Origin: Bin22 sp034428635
GTDB lineage: Bacteria; Chloroflexota; Dehalococcoidia; Lucifugimonadales; UBA3495
DNA: 13,990 nt
Assembly (NCBI GenBank): GCA_034428635.1
Contig: DAOUHR010000058.1
Location: 1 to 13,990, forward strand
Direction of reading: 5' to 3'
Each line of letters begins with the position of its first letter. The first letter of the stretch is position 1. The position numbers and the translations under genes were made by a program. This document shows, in pieces, positions 12,384 through 13,990 of this stretch. The notes beneath the pieces were generated by a model, which saw only the letters and a program-made list of their open reading frames with translations, was not told the origin of the DNA and searched no databases.

Positions 12384-13592
12384 ATGGCGCTTGACCTGGG
12401 CGAAACCATAGTTCAGTTGGACCGGGTGTCGGAGACCCTGGGACGGGGCCACGGCGACCGTGTGACGAGACTGGAACGTCTAAGAGAGGCAGCGTCCGGC
12501 GTATCTCCAGTGGAAGCGCAGCGGCTGACCTCCGAACCGGGGATTCCCTTCCTGGCAGCCCAGGTTACGGACACATTGCTGGGGAACGTGGCGCCACCAC
12601 AACCGCCGGATGACTGGACGGCCCTTTCGGTGGACGGCTCGCACATTGACGTGGACCGGCACCTACCCGTGGCCTGTTACCTGCTGAACCTGGGCGGCTG
12701 CGTTCTCACCTATGGCGCCGAAGCCGACGCGCGTTTCTTCAGCCGTCCCCACCTGGCGGCACGGGAAGAGGAATTGTACCTGCGGGACCCGGGCAGCGCC
12801 AACCAGGAAGAGGCCATAACCGGCAACCTGCTTGGCTTGTACCGCACGGTACGGGAGTTGACTGTCCTGCTGGAGGAGGCGCGGCGATGCCCAGTCGACC
12901 GGCCCGTGCTGGCCCTGGTGGACGGAACCCTGGTGCTGTGGGGGCTGGCCGGACAGGGCTACCCGGAGTTTGTGCGCCGTTACATTATCGAGGATGGACT
13001 ACTTCCGGCCCTGGAGGGGTTTCGCCAACTGGCACAGGAGCGCGAAGTAACCCTGGCGGCCTACGTGTCCCTGCCCCGAACCACCGAGGTGGTCAACGCC
13101 ATCCGCCGCTGCCTCTGCAGCCACGGCGTGGAGCGATGCCGGCAGTCATGCAGCTACCGCCGGTCGGAACTGGAGCCCTGCAGCCGAGCCAACGACTTCC
13201 TGGACCGGGAGCTTTTTGCCAGGGAGTTGACTCCCTTCCACCGCTCCCCGATATACAAGACCAACTCTTCGGTCCCCCGGGACTCTTACGGGGACGAGCA
13301 GCAGGTCTACTTCTACTACCTGCACGCCGGCGAGGAGATTGCCCGGGTTGAGGTCCCCAGGTGGGTAGCGAAGAACGAACCCCTGCTGTCCCTGGGCCAC
13401 GGCATGATCGCGGAGCAGTGCCGGAAGGGCCAAGGCTACCCGGTGGCAATAACCGAAGCCCACGAACAGGCGGTGGTGACGGGCCGCGACCGGCAACTGT
13501 TTCGGGAAATGGTGGCCGAAACGCTGGACCGGCAGGGGCTGCCCACCTATACCTCGCAGAAGGAACGTTCCAAACGGCGGCCGTGGGTGTGA
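12384..13592 (+). CDS. NurA-domain nuclease
   Basis: NurA nucleases resect DNA ends, usually together with the HerA translocase, in archaea and some bacteria. This 402-aa protein shows the first catalytic block LSVDGSHIDV (D84), a second LALVDGTLVLW (D180), and the C-terminal RVEVPRWVA (321-329) and GHGMIAEQCRKGQGYPVAI (338-356) with EAH at 358-360. Residues 1-75 form a helical N-terminal region. Residues 243-266 carry five cysteines (C243, C245, C252, C256, C266), which could bind a metal or Fe-S cluster. No herA is visible; it could lie beyond the window. There is no Shine-Dalgarno sequence before the ATG at 12384 (upstream bases are GTGTATTATT), so the start is less certain than the family call. 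It is divergent from the tRNA operon. Confidence 0.88.
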   Translation: MALDLGETIVQLDRVSETLGRGHGDRVTRLERLREAASGVSPVEAQRLTSEPGIPFLAAQVTDTLLGNVAPPQPPDDWTALSVDGSHIDVDRHLPVACYLLNLGGCVLTYGAEADARFFSRPHLAAREEELYLRDPGSANQEEAITGNLLGLYRTVRELTVLLEEARRCPVDRPVLALVDGTLVLWGLAGQGYPEFVRRYIIEDGLLPALEGFRQLAQEREVTLAAYVSLPRTTEVVNAIRRCLCSHGVERCRQSCSYRRSELEPCSRANDFLDRELFARELTPFHRSPIYKTNSSVPRDSYGDEQQVYFYYLHAGEEIARVEVPRWVAKNEPLLSLGHGMIAEQCRKGQGYPVAITEAHEQAVVTGRDRQLFREMVAETLDRQGLPTYTSQKERSKRRPWV

Positions 13593-13622
13593 CGAGAAAA
13601 ACGCGGCTGGGTTGGGGTTTAA

Positions 13623-13653
13623 CCGTCGTTCCGGCTCAAGGCCAGAATGACGG
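13623..13653. repeat. REP-like imperfect inverted repeat
   Basis: CCGTCGTTCCGGC and the reverse complement of GCCAGAATGACGG agree at 11 of 13 positions, around a short loop. It is the same class as the 36-bp tandem units at 3304-3375, in inverted orientation (TTCCGG...GACGG). It lies 30 bp past the NurA-domain stop and may act as a transcript end. The rest of 13593-13834 holds nothing I can identify. Confidence 0.6.
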
Positions 13654-13820
13654 GTTAAGAGGCCCAAGCGCGAGGTCTAAAACAGCTTCATGTTCATTTC
13701 TGGATTGACTGACAGTGTAGTCTAACCCTGAACAAGGTTGAAGGGCCCAGGGTGATATGGTTGGGGAGCAAAGCGGGTTCCAGTCAGGTTTGAGAAGGTT
13801 TCTTTCAGGCTAAAAATTCT

Positions 13821-13828
13821 GGGGGTGA
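13821..13828 (+). promoter_or_regulatory. Shine-Dalgarno site for the GTG-started zinc-ribbon gene
   Basis: GGGGGTGA differs by one base from the extended site GGAGGTGA and lies 6 bp before the GTG at 13835. It is what identifies the start of this truncated gene. Confidence 0.65.
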
Positions 13829-13834
13829 ACCATC

Positions 13835-13990
13835 GTGCCTTACTGCGAACAATGCGGCGGAGAGGTAGCGGAGTACGATCGGTCATGCACCCATTGCGGT
13901 GCGGAAAGGGACGGCCTTTCCGAGTCACCTGCGAGACGGGGTTCCAGCGCGTTGGGGACCGGGGATTCCCGAGAATTGGGGTTTATCCTT
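13835..13990 (+). CDS. Zinc-ribbon protein, N-terminal fragment (3' end outside window)
   Basis: A GTG-started frame stays open to the window edge (52 codons). Residues 1-23 form a zinc ribbon: C4-x2-C7 (YCEQCGGE) and C18-x2-C21 (SCTHCGAE), the usual form of the short zinc-ribbon module found at the start of many bacterial membrane or multi-domain proteins. Residues 24-47 are Ser/Gly/Arg-rich and probably disordered. The last visible residues (LGFIL) could begin a hydrophobic segment, but this cannot be decided here. The start is supported by a near-perfect ribosome site. It lies 242 bp after the NurA-domain gene. The function depends on the missing part. Confidence 0.75.
   Translation, partial: MPYCEQCGGEVAEYDRSCTHCGAERDGLSESPARRGSSALGTGDSRELGFIL

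Noticed and set aside
13704..13820. Possible promoter before the zinc-ribbon gene (TTGACT or TTGAGA with TAAAAA)
   Set aside because: Box spacing does not fit, and the predicted start would fall on the ribosome site.

Overview
The window is GC-rich DNA, about 60% by eye, from a bacterial chromosome. The gene mix points, by inference only, to a Chloroflexota-type (Dehalococcoidia / SAR202-like) lineage: chorismate synthase, an MmgE/PrpD protein, an orphan family-5 solute-binding lipoprotein with a long Ala/Gln/Pro/Ser linker, a DUF1800 protein, a NurA nuclease, and intergenic REP-like hairpins. No rRNA or phylogenetic marker in the window settles this. I found no CRISPR array, transposase or prophage gene.

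Layout. 1-618 (+) is the C-terminal half of chorismate synthase. 653-1750 (+) is a PD-(D/E)XK nuclease-like protein with visibly lower GC than its neighbours and an altered catalytic motif. 1801-3174 (+) is an MmgE/PrpD-family protein. A 315-bp gap with a 36-bp tandem repeat and a strong hairpin separates it from the convergent solute-binding lipoprotein at 3490-5442 (-). From 5443 to 6895 the DNA is mostly non-coding and repeat-rich. Two copies of a composite repeat module, in the same order and orientation, flank one small unknown gene (6088-6483, -).

6896-8766 (+) holds three consecutive genes: a YCII/DGPF-type small protein, a 186-aa unknown protein, and a FhuF-like [2Fe-2S] ferric reductase that overlaps the 186-aa gene by 8 bp. 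Convergent to them is a decayed sensor histidine kinase (8688-9395, -). It reads through without a stop but has lost its PAS core and most of its ATPase domain. A CYTH-domain protein (9456-9983, -) and a DUF1800 protein (10196-11599, +) are divergent from a shared 212-bp region.

11600-12180 carries a minus-strand tRNA operon, Leu(GAG)-Cys(GCA)-Leu(UAA). All three genes encode CCA. The operon has a clear promoter on one side and a palindromic terminator on the other. The window ends with a NurA-domain nuclease (12384-13592, +) and the first 52 codons of a GTG-started zinc-ribbon protein (13835 to the edge).

The likely co-expressed groups are the three plus-strand genes at the left, the YCII / 186-aa / FhuF-like group, and the tRNA operon. 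The main curiosities are the 186-aa/FhuF-like pair, the composite repeat modules, the cleanly joined deletions in the kinase remnant, the E-x-E nuclease motif, the cysteine cluster in NurA, and two U:U mismatches in tRNA-Leu(UAA). I see no convincing multi-gene system of unprecedented type; the 186-aa/FhuF-like pair is the best candidate for an undescribed functional unit.
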